DNA from: an uncultured Lachnospiraceae bacterium
GTDB taxonomy: Bacteria; Bacillota; Clostridia; Lachnospirales; Lachnospiraceae
Length of the DNA: 64,000 nucleotides
Direction: 5' to 3'
Assembly: GCA_900553355.1 (NCBI GenBank)
Contig: USDK01000001.1
Span: forward strand, 23,944-87,943
The notes beneath the pieces were generated by a model, which worked only from the letters and a program-made list of their open reading frames with translations, did not search any database and was not told the DNA's origin. Positions 1 through 8,122 of the stretch are shown piece by piece. Numbering within the stretch: the stretch's first letter is position 1; each line of letters opens with the position of its first letter. The position numbers and the translations under genes were made by a program.

Positions 1-2
1 GG

Positions 3-809
3 GATTTTAAAAAACTGGCAGAAGAGGAAGAACAGAATATAGAAAAATGTGAATCTGAAGATGACAGCCAGATGCCGGAGGGCAGCAAAGAGGCCATCCG
101 CGCAAAACTGGATGAGGAGATAGAGAAGATCAGGAAAGCAGAAGAGGAAGAACTTTACAGCCGTCTTTCCGAAGAGGACCGTCGCGCCCTGGAACTGGGA
201 AGGAAAGCGATACAGAAGAAAAAGAGGTTTAGCCGTATGCCAAAGCGGATAAAGGTTGCGTTCATTGCGGCTGTAATCATGGCATTTGCCATAGGGGCCA
301 CTGCGGTAGGTGGACCAGAGAGAGTGATCATGATGGTCAGACAGGCTGTTGGAGATAGAGAAATCGAAAAAGTTAATTCAAGCGACGAGAATTTGGTGAT
401 TGTGGAAGAAGATGAAGAAGAGGCATATCATGAATTGAAAGATGTGTTTGGGATAGATCCCGTAAGATTGTTAGTTAGACCAAATCAAATGAGATTTGAA
501 AAAGTTGTTATTGATAAACAACTACAGACAGCAGAAATGTTTTTTGACATGGATGGAAATGAAATATTTTACCTAATAAATAGTATATATGCAGAGACAT
601 CTTTTGGAATTGATGTAGAGGATAAAATAGTTAATGACTATACAATAGAGAATAAAAGATGTGTGATTGAAGTAAAAGAATATATTACGTCAGATAATGG
701 AGAAAAAAAATATTCAGCAAAGTATGAGTATAAGGGATTAGAATATTTCTTGATAGGCAGTTTAGAGAAAGAACAATTTGAAAATATTGTAGAAAATTTA
801 TTTTTTTAA
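3..809 (+). CDS. Membrane-anchored DUF4367-like protein, 5' end cut by the window
   Basis: The reading frame is already open at base 3, so the ATG at 72 is internal and the true start lies outside the window. The visible product has a very acidic, probably helical N-terminal part, one membrane segment near residues 85-105 (VAFIAAVIMAFAIGA) and a C-terminal extracytoplasmic domain. The C-terminal pattern (FGIDPVRLL, a run ending FLIGSLEKEQFENIV) resembles the DUF4367 family, often found in membrane proteins paired with sigma factors in Clostridia. A sigma-factor gene may therefore lie upstream, but that is inference. The 3' half, from about base 360, is clearly richer in A and T than the 5' half. 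The stop is TAA at 807-809. No function can be assigned. Confidence 0.7.
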   Translation, partial: DFKKLAEEEEQNIEKCESEDDSQMPEGSKEAIRAKLDEEIEKIRKAEEEELYSRLSEEDRRALELGRKAIQKKKRFSRMPKRIKVAFIAAVIMAFAIGATAVGGPERVIMMVRQAVGDREIEKVNSSDENLVIVEEDEEEAYHELKDVFGIDPVRLLVRPNQMRFEKVVIDKQLQTAEMFFDMDGNEIFYLINSIYAETSFGIDVEDKIVNDYTIENKRCVIEVKEYITSDNGEKKYSAKYEYKGLEYFLIGSLEKEQFENIVENLFF

Positions 810-883
810 AGAATTTGGCGTCAGTTTTTATAGATTTATGTGTTTATATAATGAGGGAGAAAAAGTGTGGCAGGAGGTGAGGA

Positions 884-1366
884 GTGAAAAAGAAGATTTT
901 GTCAGCTTGCTGTATCGCTCTGTTGGTTTTAAGCATGCCATTTTTTTCAGCAGGGAAGGTACAAGCAGCGGCTGATGAGCCTGTTTTGGATGGTTCGGTA
1001 TTGACGAAAGAAAATGAGTCTACTGGGTATGATACAAAAATCACCAGAGGAGTCGACCTGTTGACCGGTTATTCGAAGGTGGTACGTTTGGGACCGGGAA
1101 AGATATATGCAGGAGGAACGACGATTGCAGCACATGATGTCGAAAGTGTTCGTATTGGTGTGATGGTAGAGCGAGCCCAAGAAGGAGATACGGAATGGGA
1201 GTTCTATGAAGGTTGGCAGAAAGAAAATACAAACACAGATAGAGTAGGTGCCAATAGAGCTCTAGAAGTAGAAGGCGGATATTACTATCGAGTGAGGTGT
1301 TATCATGCGGCCAATGATGATGTCAGCAGTTCCTTTACCGACGGTGTCTACGTGGAAGAGCCATAA
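884..1366 (+). CDS. Small secreted protein, DUF6147-like
   Basis: The start is GTG at 884, chosen because AGGAGG lies a few bases upstream and the signal peptide begins there. Residues 1-29 form a typical signal peptide (KKK, then a hydrophobic core ISACCIALLVLSMPFF, then AGKVQAAA). The mature part of about 130 residues has the pattern ITRG...SKVVRLGPGKIYAGGTT...VMVERAQ...GYYYRVRCYH, which I recall from DUF6147 secreted proteins of Lachnospiraceae. It is likely a beta-rich exported protein. No catalytic motif is visible and the role is unknown. It stands alone, about 75 bp after the DUF4367-like gene. Confidence 0.7.
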   Translation: MKKKILSACCIALLVLSMPFFSAGKVQAAADEPVLDGSVLTKENESTGYDTKITRGVDLLTGYSKVVRLGPGKIYAGGTTIAAHDVESVRIGVMVERAQEGDTEWEFYEGWQKENTNTDRVGANRALEVEGGYYYRVRCYHAANDDVSSSFTDGVYVEEP

Positions 1367-1449
1367 CCATTTGAAACAAACAGAGAAGGAAAGTTTTTAA
1401 AGAAAAGCGATACGAATCGATATCCCGGTGGCGACGGGAATTACAAAAT

Positions 1450-1593
1450 CCGGGGAGGTTGTGGGACGCGCCGTCTGCGGTGCATGATTTTTTTAAGCAA
1501 GTAAAAAATAAATAAATCCTTACATTGAGAAACCGTAAGGTCCACGTTACGGGCCAAAGACGTCGCTGACAGCGCGTCCCACAGCCTCCCCGG
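1450..1593. repeat. 144-bp inverted-repeat element (MITE-like or large hairpin)
   Basis: The outer 22 bases (1450-1471 and 1572-1593) are inverted copies with a single mismatch; weaker complementarity continues about 10 bases inward. The AT-rich middle holds a smaller dyad (CCGTAA ... TTACGG near 1530-1555). ACAAA occurs just outside both ends and could be a target duplication. The element fills most of the 300-bp space between two convergent genes. It has no coding capacity. It could be a non-autonomous mobile element or a structured RNA. Confidence 0.55.
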
Positions 1594-1629
1594 CAACAAA
1601 CAAAAAGAGAACAAAGGTGCAAAAGAAAG

Positions 1630-1660
1630 AAAAGGATGCGGTAGTGTTCCGCATCCTTTT
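1630..1660 (-). terminator. Hairpin terminator of the TSCPD gene
   Basis: GGATGCGG (1634-1641) pairs with CCGCATCC (1649-1656) around a 7-base loop. On the minus strand the stem is followed by a T-rich run, as expected for a factor-independent terminator just after the gene that ends at 1668. Confidence 0.75.
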
Positions 1661-1667
1661 TCGCGCA

Positions 1668-1910
1668 CTATTGACCAGCTGCCTGTCTCAGAGCATGAGC
1701 GAGCTGATCCGGGCAGGAAGTAGCCTTGTTCCCACAACGAATACCCTCCAGCCGGGTAATGGCATCCTGAACATTCATGCCTTTTACCAGATGAGAGATC
1801 CCCTGAGTATTTCCGCTGCATCCGCCGACAAACTCTACATTTTTAATTGTATCTCCGTCCAGATCCACATGGATCAGACGAGAACAGACGCCGTGAGGAA
1901 TATATTCCAT
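1668..1910 (-). CDS. TSCPD domain protein (TIGR03905-like)
   Basis: An 80-residue protein that carries the motif NKATSCPDQLAHAL near its C-terminus, the hallmark of the TSCPD domain, plus a preceding VEFVGGCSGNTQGI segment. TSCPD domains occur alone in short clostridial proteins and at the C-terminus of some ribonucleotide reductases; the biochemical role of the stand-alone form is not established. GGAGG sits 10 bases before the ATG at 1910. The three cysteines (in CSR, GGCSG and TSCPD) could bind metal, which is inference. The gene is monocistronic and convergent with the secreted-protein gene upstream. Confidence 0.85.
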   Translation of the reverse strand: MEYIPHGVCSRLIHVDLDGDTIKNVEFVGGCSGNTQGISHLVKGMNVQDAITRLEGIRCGNKATSCPDQLAHALRQAAGQ

Positions 1911-2071
1911 ATCAGTACAGCCTCCTCTTTTGCAAGTAAGATTTGAAAAGCCATGTGGATTGTTCCGTGTTTCGCACTACAATCCGGCTCGACATTAGTT
2001 TATATTATAGCAGAAAATATTGCAGTTCACAAGGGATTCTGCTAGAGTGAAAGAATGGAAGGAGGAAGAGC

Positions 2072-2767
2072 ATGAAGACAGGAATTATCGGAGCAATGGA
2101 AGAAGAGGTAACAGCGCTTAAAGAAGCTATGGATGTCCATAAGGTGACAGAAGCTGCATCCATGGAATTTGTAGAAGGAACACTTGAAGGAAAAGAGGTT
2201 GTAGTGGTAAGAAGCGGCGTCGGCAAGGTCAATGCAGGAGTCTGCGCACAGATCCTGGCGCAGCAGTTTCAGGTATCAGCGATCATCAATACGGGGATTG
2301 CAGGATCTCTGGATGCAGGGATCGACATCGGGGATATGGTGATCTCTACGGATGCGGTATACCACGACGTAGATGCAGGTACCTTTGGCTACGAACCAGG
2401 ACAAGTTCCACGGATGGATACACTGACATTTCCGGCAGACCCGGAGCTGATCCGGAAGGCTTCCGAAGCAAACAGAAAGGCGAATCCGGATATCCAGACC
2501 TTCACGGGACGGGTAGCAAGCGGTGATCAGTTTATCGGCGACCAGGCGCGCAAGGACTGGATCAAACAGACGTTTCACGCATCCTGTGTAGAAATGGAAG
2601 GAACTGCCATAGCTCACGTGGCATACCTGAACAAAGTTTCGTATGTCATCATTCGTGCAATTTCGGACAAAGCTGACAATAGTGCGGTGATGGACTATCC
2701 TACCTTTGAAAAGCAGGCAATTGCCCACAGCGTGGCGCTGGTAAAGGAATTGATGCGGATGCTTTAA
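2072..2767 (+). CDS. mtnN: 5'-methylthioadenosine/S-adenosylhomocysteine nucleosidase
   Basis: A 231-residue protein of the usual length for MtnN/Pfs. It cleaves the glycosidic bond of methylthioadenosine and S-adenosylhomocysteine, releasing adenine, in the activated-methyl cycle. The N-terminus GIIGAMEEEV places the catalytic acid at Glu12. The CVEMEGTAIAHVA motif (about residue 172 on) and AISDKADNS (Asp near 199) supply the ribose-binding and general-acid residues. GGAGGAAG lies upstream of the ATG. The gene stands alone, and the hairpin at 2845-2894 probably ends its transcript. An amidohydrolase acting on related substrates may be encoded at 52.6 kb. Confidence 0.95.
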   Translation: MKTGIIGAMEEEVTALKEAMDVHKVTEAASMEFVEGTLEGKEVVVVRSGVGKVNAGVCAQILAQQFQVSAIINTGIAGSLDAGIDIGDMVISTDAVYHDVDAGTFGYEPGQVPRMDTLTFPADPELIRKASEANRKANPDIQTFTGRVASGDQFIGDQARKDWIKQTFHASCVEMEGTAIAHVAYLNKVSYVIIRAISDKADNSAVMDYPTFEKQAIAHSVALVKELMRML

Positions 2768-2844
2768 ACTATCGCCGGACAAAAAAGACAATGGATCCAC
2801 AATATCCGCCAGAATCTGCGCGGAATCTGTAGAACACTTTTTAA

Positions 2845-2894
2845 GCGCTCCTTTTGATTTTCCAGTATAATGCAGTCAAAAGGAGGGCTTTTTT
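2845..2894 (+). terminator. Hairpin plus T-run that also contains the next gene's ribosome site
   Basis: Bases 2845-2857 pair with 2876-2888 (13 positions, one mismatch), followed at once by six T and the ATG at 2895. This has the form of an intrinsic terminator for mtnN. The right arm contains AGGAGGG, the only ribosome site for the gene at 2895. A perfect TATAAT lies in the loop at 2866-2871. Confidence 0.65.
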
Positions 2895-3683
2895 ATGTTA
2901 GAAATCATATTAGAGGGGCGCATTTTATATGTGCTGATGGGGATCACGACGGCAGCGGGTATCTTAAGCAAAATCGTGGTGAATCTTTCGCTGAAACGGC
3001 TGGTGTGGGCGGCGGGAAATATGAATAAGAGCAATCACCCGTTGATGCGGCTGGTAAAGGCAAAGTTTGAACATGCCTGCATGGTCAGCGATACCGTGGA
3101 AAATGTGGAAGTATTTGTGGACAAGTATCTGTATGAATACCGGGTGGCCGGGATCAAGCTGCATACCTGGCGCAGGATGGAGAAGGCAGCCGCAGCCGTG
3201 TGTCTGGTACTTGGCATTGCAGGTGCGGCCGGATGGTACATACGGCTGGACGGAATGGGGGACGCTGTGCTTCGGACAGGCGCCGTCGGAGGAGGACTTG
3301 CAGTCTTTGTATATCTTTTCCATCTGACAACAGACGAGGGATACCGGCTGAACGCAGTAAAAAATTATATGGTAGACTATCTGGAGAATGTCTGCAGACG
3401 TAAATATGAAAAAGCATATCAGAAGGAAATCCAGGTGATGGCTCCGGAGGCGCACCTGGCAGCCGACGAACCTGTAAAAGACATGGTTGCGGTACAGAAG
3501 GCAGAGGAAGAGCAGCCGGAAGTAAGGAAAGAGGAAAGTGTATTTCCGGAAAGCCGCCTGAAAGCGCCGGAGGAGAAGAAGACCACACCACAGGGAATGG
3601 TCCAGACGGCCGAGAAGGAGAAAGAAAAAGAAGTGGACAAAGATGTGCTGATCCGACAGATCCTGGAAGAGTTTATGGCCTGA
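2895..3683 (+). CDS. Uncharacterised membrane protein
   Basis: A 262-residue protein with hydrophobic segments at about 10-33, 98-115 and 127-147. Between them is a soluble, mostly helical part, and a long charged tail of about 100 residues (Glu/Lys/Pro rich) lies at the C-terminus. I do not recognise the family. The ATG at 2895 directly follows a hairpin and T-run, with AGGAGGG seven bases upstream. It precedes pgi by 114 bp with no obvious shared function. The tail looks disordered and could bind partners. A scaffold or an envelope-associated role is conceivable but not supported by a motif. Confidence 0.6.
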   Translation: MLEIILEGRILYVLMGITTAAGILSKIVVNLSLKRLVWAAGNMNKSNHPLMRLVKAKFEHACMVSDTVENVEVFVDKYLYEYRVAGIKLHTWRRMEKAAAAVCLVLGIAGAAGWYIRLDGMGDAVLRTGAVGGGLAVFVYLFHLTTDEGYRLNAVKNYMVDYLENVCRRKYEKAYQKEIQVMAPEAHLAADEPVKDMVAVQKAEEEQPEVRKEESVFPESRLKAPEEKKTTPQGMVQTAEKEKEKEVDKDVLIRQILEEFMA

Positions 3684-3797
3684 TGCGCTTGCGAAACGAC
3701 TCCTGATTTGCTAATATAATAGATGTACGTTCCAGTAACAGAAGAGGAACGGAGTAAATGATATCTCGAAGGATTAGGAATGGAAGGAGTCACGATC

Positions 3798-5144
3798 ATG
3801 AGTAAAGTTACATTTGACTATTCAAAGGCAAAAGCATTTATAGCAGATCATGAAATGGTATCAATGAAGAAGATCGCGGAAGCAGCAAAGGCGGAGCTTC
3901 TTGGAAGAGAAGGAGCCGGAAATGATTTCCTGGGATGGATCGATCTTCCGGTTGATTATGATAAAGAAGAGTTTGCAAGGATCAAGCAGGCAGCAGCAAA
4001 GATCCAGAATGACTCGGAGGTGCTTCTCGTTATCGGAATTGGTGGCTCTTATCTGGGCGCAAGAGCGGCGATTGAATTTCTGTGCCACAACTTTTACAAT
4101 ATGGTATCAAAGGAGATCCGCAAGACTCCGGAGATTTATTATGTAGGAAACAGCATCAGCAGTACATACCTGAAACATCTCATCGATGTGGTCGGAGACA
4201 GAGATTTCTCTGTAAACATCATCTCCAAATCCGGCACGACGACAGAGCCGGCAATTGCATTCCGCATTTTCAAGGAAATGCTGGAAAAGAAATATGGAAA
4301 AGAAGAGGCGGCAAAGAGAATCTATGCCACGACCGATAAGGCAAAGGGTGCGTTAAAGAACCTGGCGACAGAAGAAGGATATGAGTCCTTTGTTGTTCCG
4401 GATGATGTGGGCGGACGGTTCTCCGTACTGACAGCGGTAGGTCTTCTGCCGATCGCAGTCAGCGGAGCAGATATTGACCAGCTGATGGCCGGAGCGGCAG
4501 CAGGCAGGGAGCGTGCGCTGAATGCAGCATTTGAGGAAAACGACGCCATGCAGTATGCGGCAGTCCGCAATATCCTTTTCAGAAAAGGAAAAGCGGTGGA
4601 GATCCTGGCCAATTATGAGCCAAGCCTTCACTATGTATCCGAGTGGTGGAAGCAGCTCTACGGCGAGAGCGAAGGCAAGGATCAGAAGGGAATCTTCCCG
4701 GCATCTGTAGATCTGACCACAGATCTTCACTCCATGGGACAGTTCATCCAGGACGGAAGCCGTATCATGTATGAGACCGTCATGAATGTAGAAGAGTCAC
4801 AGGAAGAGATCATCATTCAGGAAGAGCCGGTAGATCTGGACGGCCTTAACTATCTGGCAGGGAAGAGCGTGGACTTTGTAAATAAGAGTGCCATGAATGG
4901 AACAGTGCTGGCTCATACTGACGGAAATGTGCCAAACCTGATGGTTAATATCCCGAGACAGGACGAGTTCTCTCTGGGAGAATTGTTCTATTTCTTCGAA
5001 TTTGCCTGCGGAGTCAGCGGATATATCCTGGGTGTGAACCCATTTAACCAGCCGGGCGTAGAGAGCTATAAGAAAAACATGTTTGCGCTGCTTGGAAAGC
5101 CTGGATATGAAAAAGAAAGAGAAGAACTTCTGAAAAGACTGTAA
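3798..5144 (+). CDS. pgi: Glucose-6-phosphate isomerase
   Basis: This enzyme interconverts glucose-6-phosphate and fructose-6-phosphate in the cytoplasm. The first possible ATG is at 3780, but GGAAGGAG (3782-3789) lies just after it and eight bases before ATG 3798, so I use 3798 (448 residues, close to Bacillus Pgi). Recognisable parts are GIGGSYLGARAAIEF (phosphate-binding loop, about residue 73), SKSGTTTEPAIAFR and the family signature DDVGGRFSVLTAVG. The active-site region GQFIQDG lies near residue 315. TATAAT at 3715-3720 may be its -10 box. The stop TAATG overlaps the start of the next gene, suggesting translational coupling. Confidence 0.95.
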   Translation: MSKVTFDYSKAKAFIADHEMVSMKKIAEAAKAELLGREGAGNDFLGWIDLPVDYDKEEFARIKQAAAKIQNDSEVLLVIGIGGSYLGARAAIEFLCHNFYNMVSKEIRKTPEIYYVGNSISSTYLKHLIDVVGDRDFSVNIISKSGTTTEPAIAFRIFKEMLEKKYGKEEAAKRIYATTDKAKGALKNLATEEGYESFVVPDDVGGRFSVLTAVGLLPIAVSGADIDQLMAGAAAGRERALNAAFEENDAMQYAAVRNILFRKGKAVEILANYEPSLHYVSEWWKQLYGESEGKDQKGIFPASVDLTTDLHSMGQFIQDGSRIMYETVMNVEESQEEIIIQEEPVDLDGLNYLAGKSVDFVNKSAMNGTVLAHTDGNVPNLMVNIPRQDEFSLGELFYFFEFACGVSGYILGVNPFNQPGVESYKKNMFALLGKPGYEKEREELLKRL

Positions 5145-6562
5145 TGCATACATTAATGGACAGGCTGACGGCATATGGAACTTCGGATTACTATGGGTTC
5201 CATATGCCGGGCCATAAACGAAACATAGATCTGTGTGGAGGGGTATCTCCCTATCAGATTGATATCACAGAAATAGACGGATTTGACGACCTGCATCACG
5301 CAGAAGGCATCTTAAAGGATGCACAGGAGCTGGCAGCAAAAGCATACTACGCACAGGAAACACATTTCCTTATTAATGGAAGTACGGTTGGAATCCTGAG
5401 TGCGATTCTTGGCACGACCAGACGTGGGGACGAGATCCTGGCGGCAAGGAACTGTCATAAATCGGTGTACCATGCCATCGAGATGCAGGAGCTTCGTCCG
5501 TTTTATATTTATCCGGGCTTTGATCCGGAAACACAGCTGAACACAGAGATTTCTGCAGATGAGATTCAGGCAGCGCTCCGGGAGCATCCCGGAATACGTG
5601 CGGTGGTGATCGTATCTCCCACCTACGACGGAATCGTCTCAGATGTAGAAGCGATCGCAGAGGCGGTCCATGCGCACGGCATCCCATTGATCGTGGATGA
5701 GGCACATGGAGCGCATTTTGGTTTTCACCCGTATTTTCCAGAAAATTCTAATACAAGAGGCGCAGATATTGTGATCCACAGCCTGCACAAGACACTGCCG
5801 TCATTGACGCAGACGGCTCTTCTTCATATAAATGGAGAGCTTGTGGACCCAAGAAGAGTGAGAAAGTATCTGCATATGCTGCAGTCCAGCAGCCCTTCCT
5901 ACGTGCTGATGGCGTCGATGGACAGCTGCATCCGTCTGGTGTCGGGGCAAGGAAGAGAATTGTTTGCCCCGTATGTGGAAATGCTGAAAAGGACCCGAAG
6001 AGAACTGCAGGGACTGAAAAATCTGCGGCTGATTCACACCTCGTCTATGGAGCCCTCCAAGCTGGTCGTCTCGGTAAAGGGTGCAGAGATCTCCAGCCGG
6101 GAGCTGTACCGGAGACTGGTGGAGGAGTATCATCTCCAGCCGGAGATGTGTGCCGGAAGCTATGTCCTTTTGATGACCTCTGTGGGAGACACCAGGGAAG
6201 GGATGGACCGGCTCATAGAAGCGTTGAAAAGGATAGACAGACAGATTGGCAGCTGCAAGAAAGAAGAACGCTTCCCCGGGGCAGCAGGATATCCGCGGCA
6301 GGAGCTGGTATGGACGCCGCAGGAGGCAGAAGGCCTCAGGGAGAAAAATCCTTCCGAAATCCGGAGGATTCCGTGGGCCAAGTGTGCAGGAGAGATCTCC
6401 ATGGAATACGCCTATCTCTATCCGCCGGGATGTCCTTTGATTGTTCCGGGAGAAAGGGTATCACAAGAAGCGGCAGATATGTTACAATGGTATAGGAAAC
6501 AGGGATTCACAGTGGAAGGACTGGCAGATGATTCCCGGATCGAGGTGTGGCATCATGGGTAA
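5144..6562 (+). CDS. Orn/Lys/Arg decarboxylase-family PLP enzyme (YaaO/SpeA-like)
   Basis: A 472-residue fold-type I PLP enzyme with the Orn/Lys/Arg decarboxylase major and C-terminal domains. The N-terminus FHMPGHKRN, the AHGAHFGFHP loop and the Schiff-base lysine in HSLHKTLPSLTQTALLH (Lys216) are visible. The family makes polyamines (cadaverine, putrescine or agmatine); which amino acid is used here cannot be read from sequence. It starts inside the pgi stop (TAATG) and its end overlaps the next gene by 8 bp. In Bacillus the homologous yaaO also opens the operon that carries holB, so this order is ancestral. Confidence 0.9.
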   Translation: MHTLMDRLTAYGTSDYYGFHMPGHKRNIDLCGGVSPYQIDITEIDGFDDLHHAEGILKDAQELAAKAYYAQETHFLINGSTVGILSAILGTTRRGDEILAARNCHKSVYHAIEMQELRPFYIYPGFDPETQLNTEISADEIQAALREHPGIRAVVIVSPTYDGIVSDVEAIAEAVHAHGIPLIVDEAHGAHFGFHPYFPENSNTRGADIVIHSLHKTLPSLTQTALLHINGELVDPRRVRKYLHMLQSSSPSYVLMASMDSCIRLVSGQGRELFAPYVEMLKRTRRELQGLKNLRLIHTSSMEPSKLVVSVKGAEISSRELYRRLVEEYHLQPEMCAGSYVLLMTSVGDTREGMDRLIEALKRIDRQIGSCKKEERFPGAAGYPRQELVWTPQEAEGLREKNPSEIRRIPWAKCAGEISMEYAYLYPPGCPLIVPGERVSQEAADMLQWYRKQGFTVEGLADDSRIEVWHHG

Positions 6563-7142
6563 AATCTATTATATGATGGGAAAGAGTTCCTCAGGGAAGG
6601 ATACTTTATTTAAAGAAGTAAAAAATGCCCTGCCAGAGCTGAAAACGATCACGCTTTATACAACCCGGCCGATCCGAAAAGGAGAAAAAGACGGTGTAGA
6701 GTATTTTTTTGTGACAGATGAGGTGCTGGATGCGTATGAGCGGCAGGGAAAGCTGGTGGAGCAAAGAGTCTATGATACGGTCTGCGGACCATGGCGCTAT
6801 GCCACCGTGGATGACGGCCAGATCGATCTTGAAAGCGGCGATTATCTGGTGATCGGTACGCTGGAATCCTATGAGAAGATGCGGACCTTTTACGGCAGGG
6901 ACGCTCTGATCCCACTCTATATTGAGGTAGAGGACGGCGAAAGGCTGGAGCGGGCGCTGAAAAGAGAACGGAGCCAGAAGAAACCGGAATATGCAGAGAT
7001 GTGCAGGAGGTTTCTTGCAGACACCAGAGATTTTTCTGAGGAAAACCTGGAGAGGCTCGGGATACGGAAACGGTTTATAAACCAGAAGAAAGAAAAATGT
7101 TTAGAAGAAATCATAGGGGAAATACGACATGGGAAGTTTTAA
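6555..7142 (+). CDS. Guanylate-kinase-like protein
   Basis: The start is ATG 6555, inside the 3' end of the decarboxylase gene; an in-frame ATG farther upstream would only add translation of that gene. The 195-residue product opens with a P-loop (MGKSSSGKDT) and has TTRPIRKGEKDGVEYFFVT, the guanylate-kinase GMP-binding pattern. The following YGT-type loop is replaced by VCGPWRYAT, so it is a divergent member. It may phosphorylate GMP or another nucleotide. It sits where Bacillus carries tmk, between yaaO and holB. Overlap with holB (14 bp) indicates a single transcript. Confidence 0.8.
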   Translation: MGKIYYMMGKSSSGKDTLFKEVKNALPELKTITLYTTRPIRKGEKDGVEYFFVTDEVLDAYERQGKLVEQRVYDTVCGPWRYATVDDGQIDLESGDYLVIGTLESYEKMRTFYGRDALIPLYIEVEDGERLERALKRERSQKKPEYAEMCRRFLADTRDFSEENLERLGIRKRFINQKKEKCLEEIIGEIRHGKF

Positions 7143-8118
7143 AGATGTAGTCGGACACAAGGACATCATAAAGTACATTCAGAATGCGGTAGAAAGCGGA
7201 CAGGTGGGGCATGCCTATATCCTGAACGGAGAGAGAGGATCAGGAAAGAAGATGCTGGCCAGTCTGTTTGCCATGACACTTTTGTGTGAAAAAGGAGGAC
7301 CGGATCCCTGTAATGTATGCCATTCCTGTAAGCAGGCAGAGAGCGGCAATCATCCGGATATCATCAAAGTGACCCATGAAAAACCAGGTACGATCAGCGT
7401 GGATGACATCCGGGAGCAGGTAAATGACACGGTGATGGTCAAACCCTATCAGGGACCTTACAAGGTGTATATTATCGACCATGCAGAGCTGATGACCCAG
7501 CAGGCGCAGAATGCACTGTTAAAGACGCTGGAAGAGCCGCCGGAATATGTGGTATTTTTTCTGCTGACGGAAAATGCGGAGGCGCTTCTGCCTACCATTA
7601 CGTCCAGATGCGTCATGCTGCGGCTGCGCAATATCCGAAATACGCTGATCCGTAAATATTTGATGGAAGTGCTGCAGGTGCCGGATTATAAGGCGGACAT
7701 GTGTACGGCATTTGCCCAGGGGAATCTGGGAAGAGCCATTATGCTGGCAAATTCTGAGCATTTCAACGAGATCCGGGAGGAAGCTGTCCAGCTTCTGAAG
7801 TATATTCATGAGATGGAGCTTAGCGAGATCGTACAGGCGGTGAACCGGATCACAGCTTATAAATTAGAAATCACAGACTATCTGGATATCATCATGATAT
7901 GGTACCGGGACGTCTTACTATATAAAGCGACAAAAGATATGGACAAGGTTGTCTTTAAAGAGCAGATTTCCTATATAAAGGAACAGGCGAAAAAGAGCTC
8001 CTATGAAGGGATCGAGACGATCTTAAAGGCACTGGATACGGCAAAGGCGAGACTGCGCGCCAATGTCAACTTTGATCTGGTGATGGAGCTGTTGTTTTTA
8101 ACGATAAAGGAGAATTAA
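7129..8118 (+). CDS. holB: DNA polymerase III subunit delta'
   Basis: A clamp-loader subunit of 329 residues. Residues 34-41 (GERGSGKK) correspond to Walker A, but the Ser/Thr after the lysine is replaced by Lys, as expected for a delta' that does not hydrolyse ATP. Four cysteines at 53, 61, 64 and 67 form the zinc module. TLEEPPEYVVFFL and ITSRC follow in the usual order. The protein loads the sliding clamp with the tau/gamma and delta subunits. It overlaps the preceding gene by 14 bp and is followed by ricT after 4 bp, the same neighbourhood as in Bacillus. Confidence 0.92.
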   Translation: MGSFKDVVGHKDIIKYIQNAVESGQVGHAYILNGERGSGKKMLASLFAMTLLCEKGGPDPCNVCHSCKQAESGNHPDIIKVTHEKPGTISVDDIREQVNDTVMVKPYQGPYKVYIIDHAELMTQQAQNALLKTLEEPPEYVVFFLLTENAEALLPTITSRCVMLRLRNIRNTLIRKYLMEVLQVPDYKADMCTAFAQGNLGRAIMLANSEHFNEIREEAVQLLKYIHEMELSEIVQAVNRITAYKLEITDYLDIIMIWYRDVLLYKATKDMDKVVFKEQISYIKEQAKKSSYEGIETILKALDTAKARLRANVNFDLVMELLFLTIKEN

Positions 8119-8122
8119 TTAT

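Noticed and set aside
1947..2071. SAM-type riboswitch before mtnN
   Set aside because: No paired helices or conserved core matching known SAM or SAH riboswitches could be found in the short leader.
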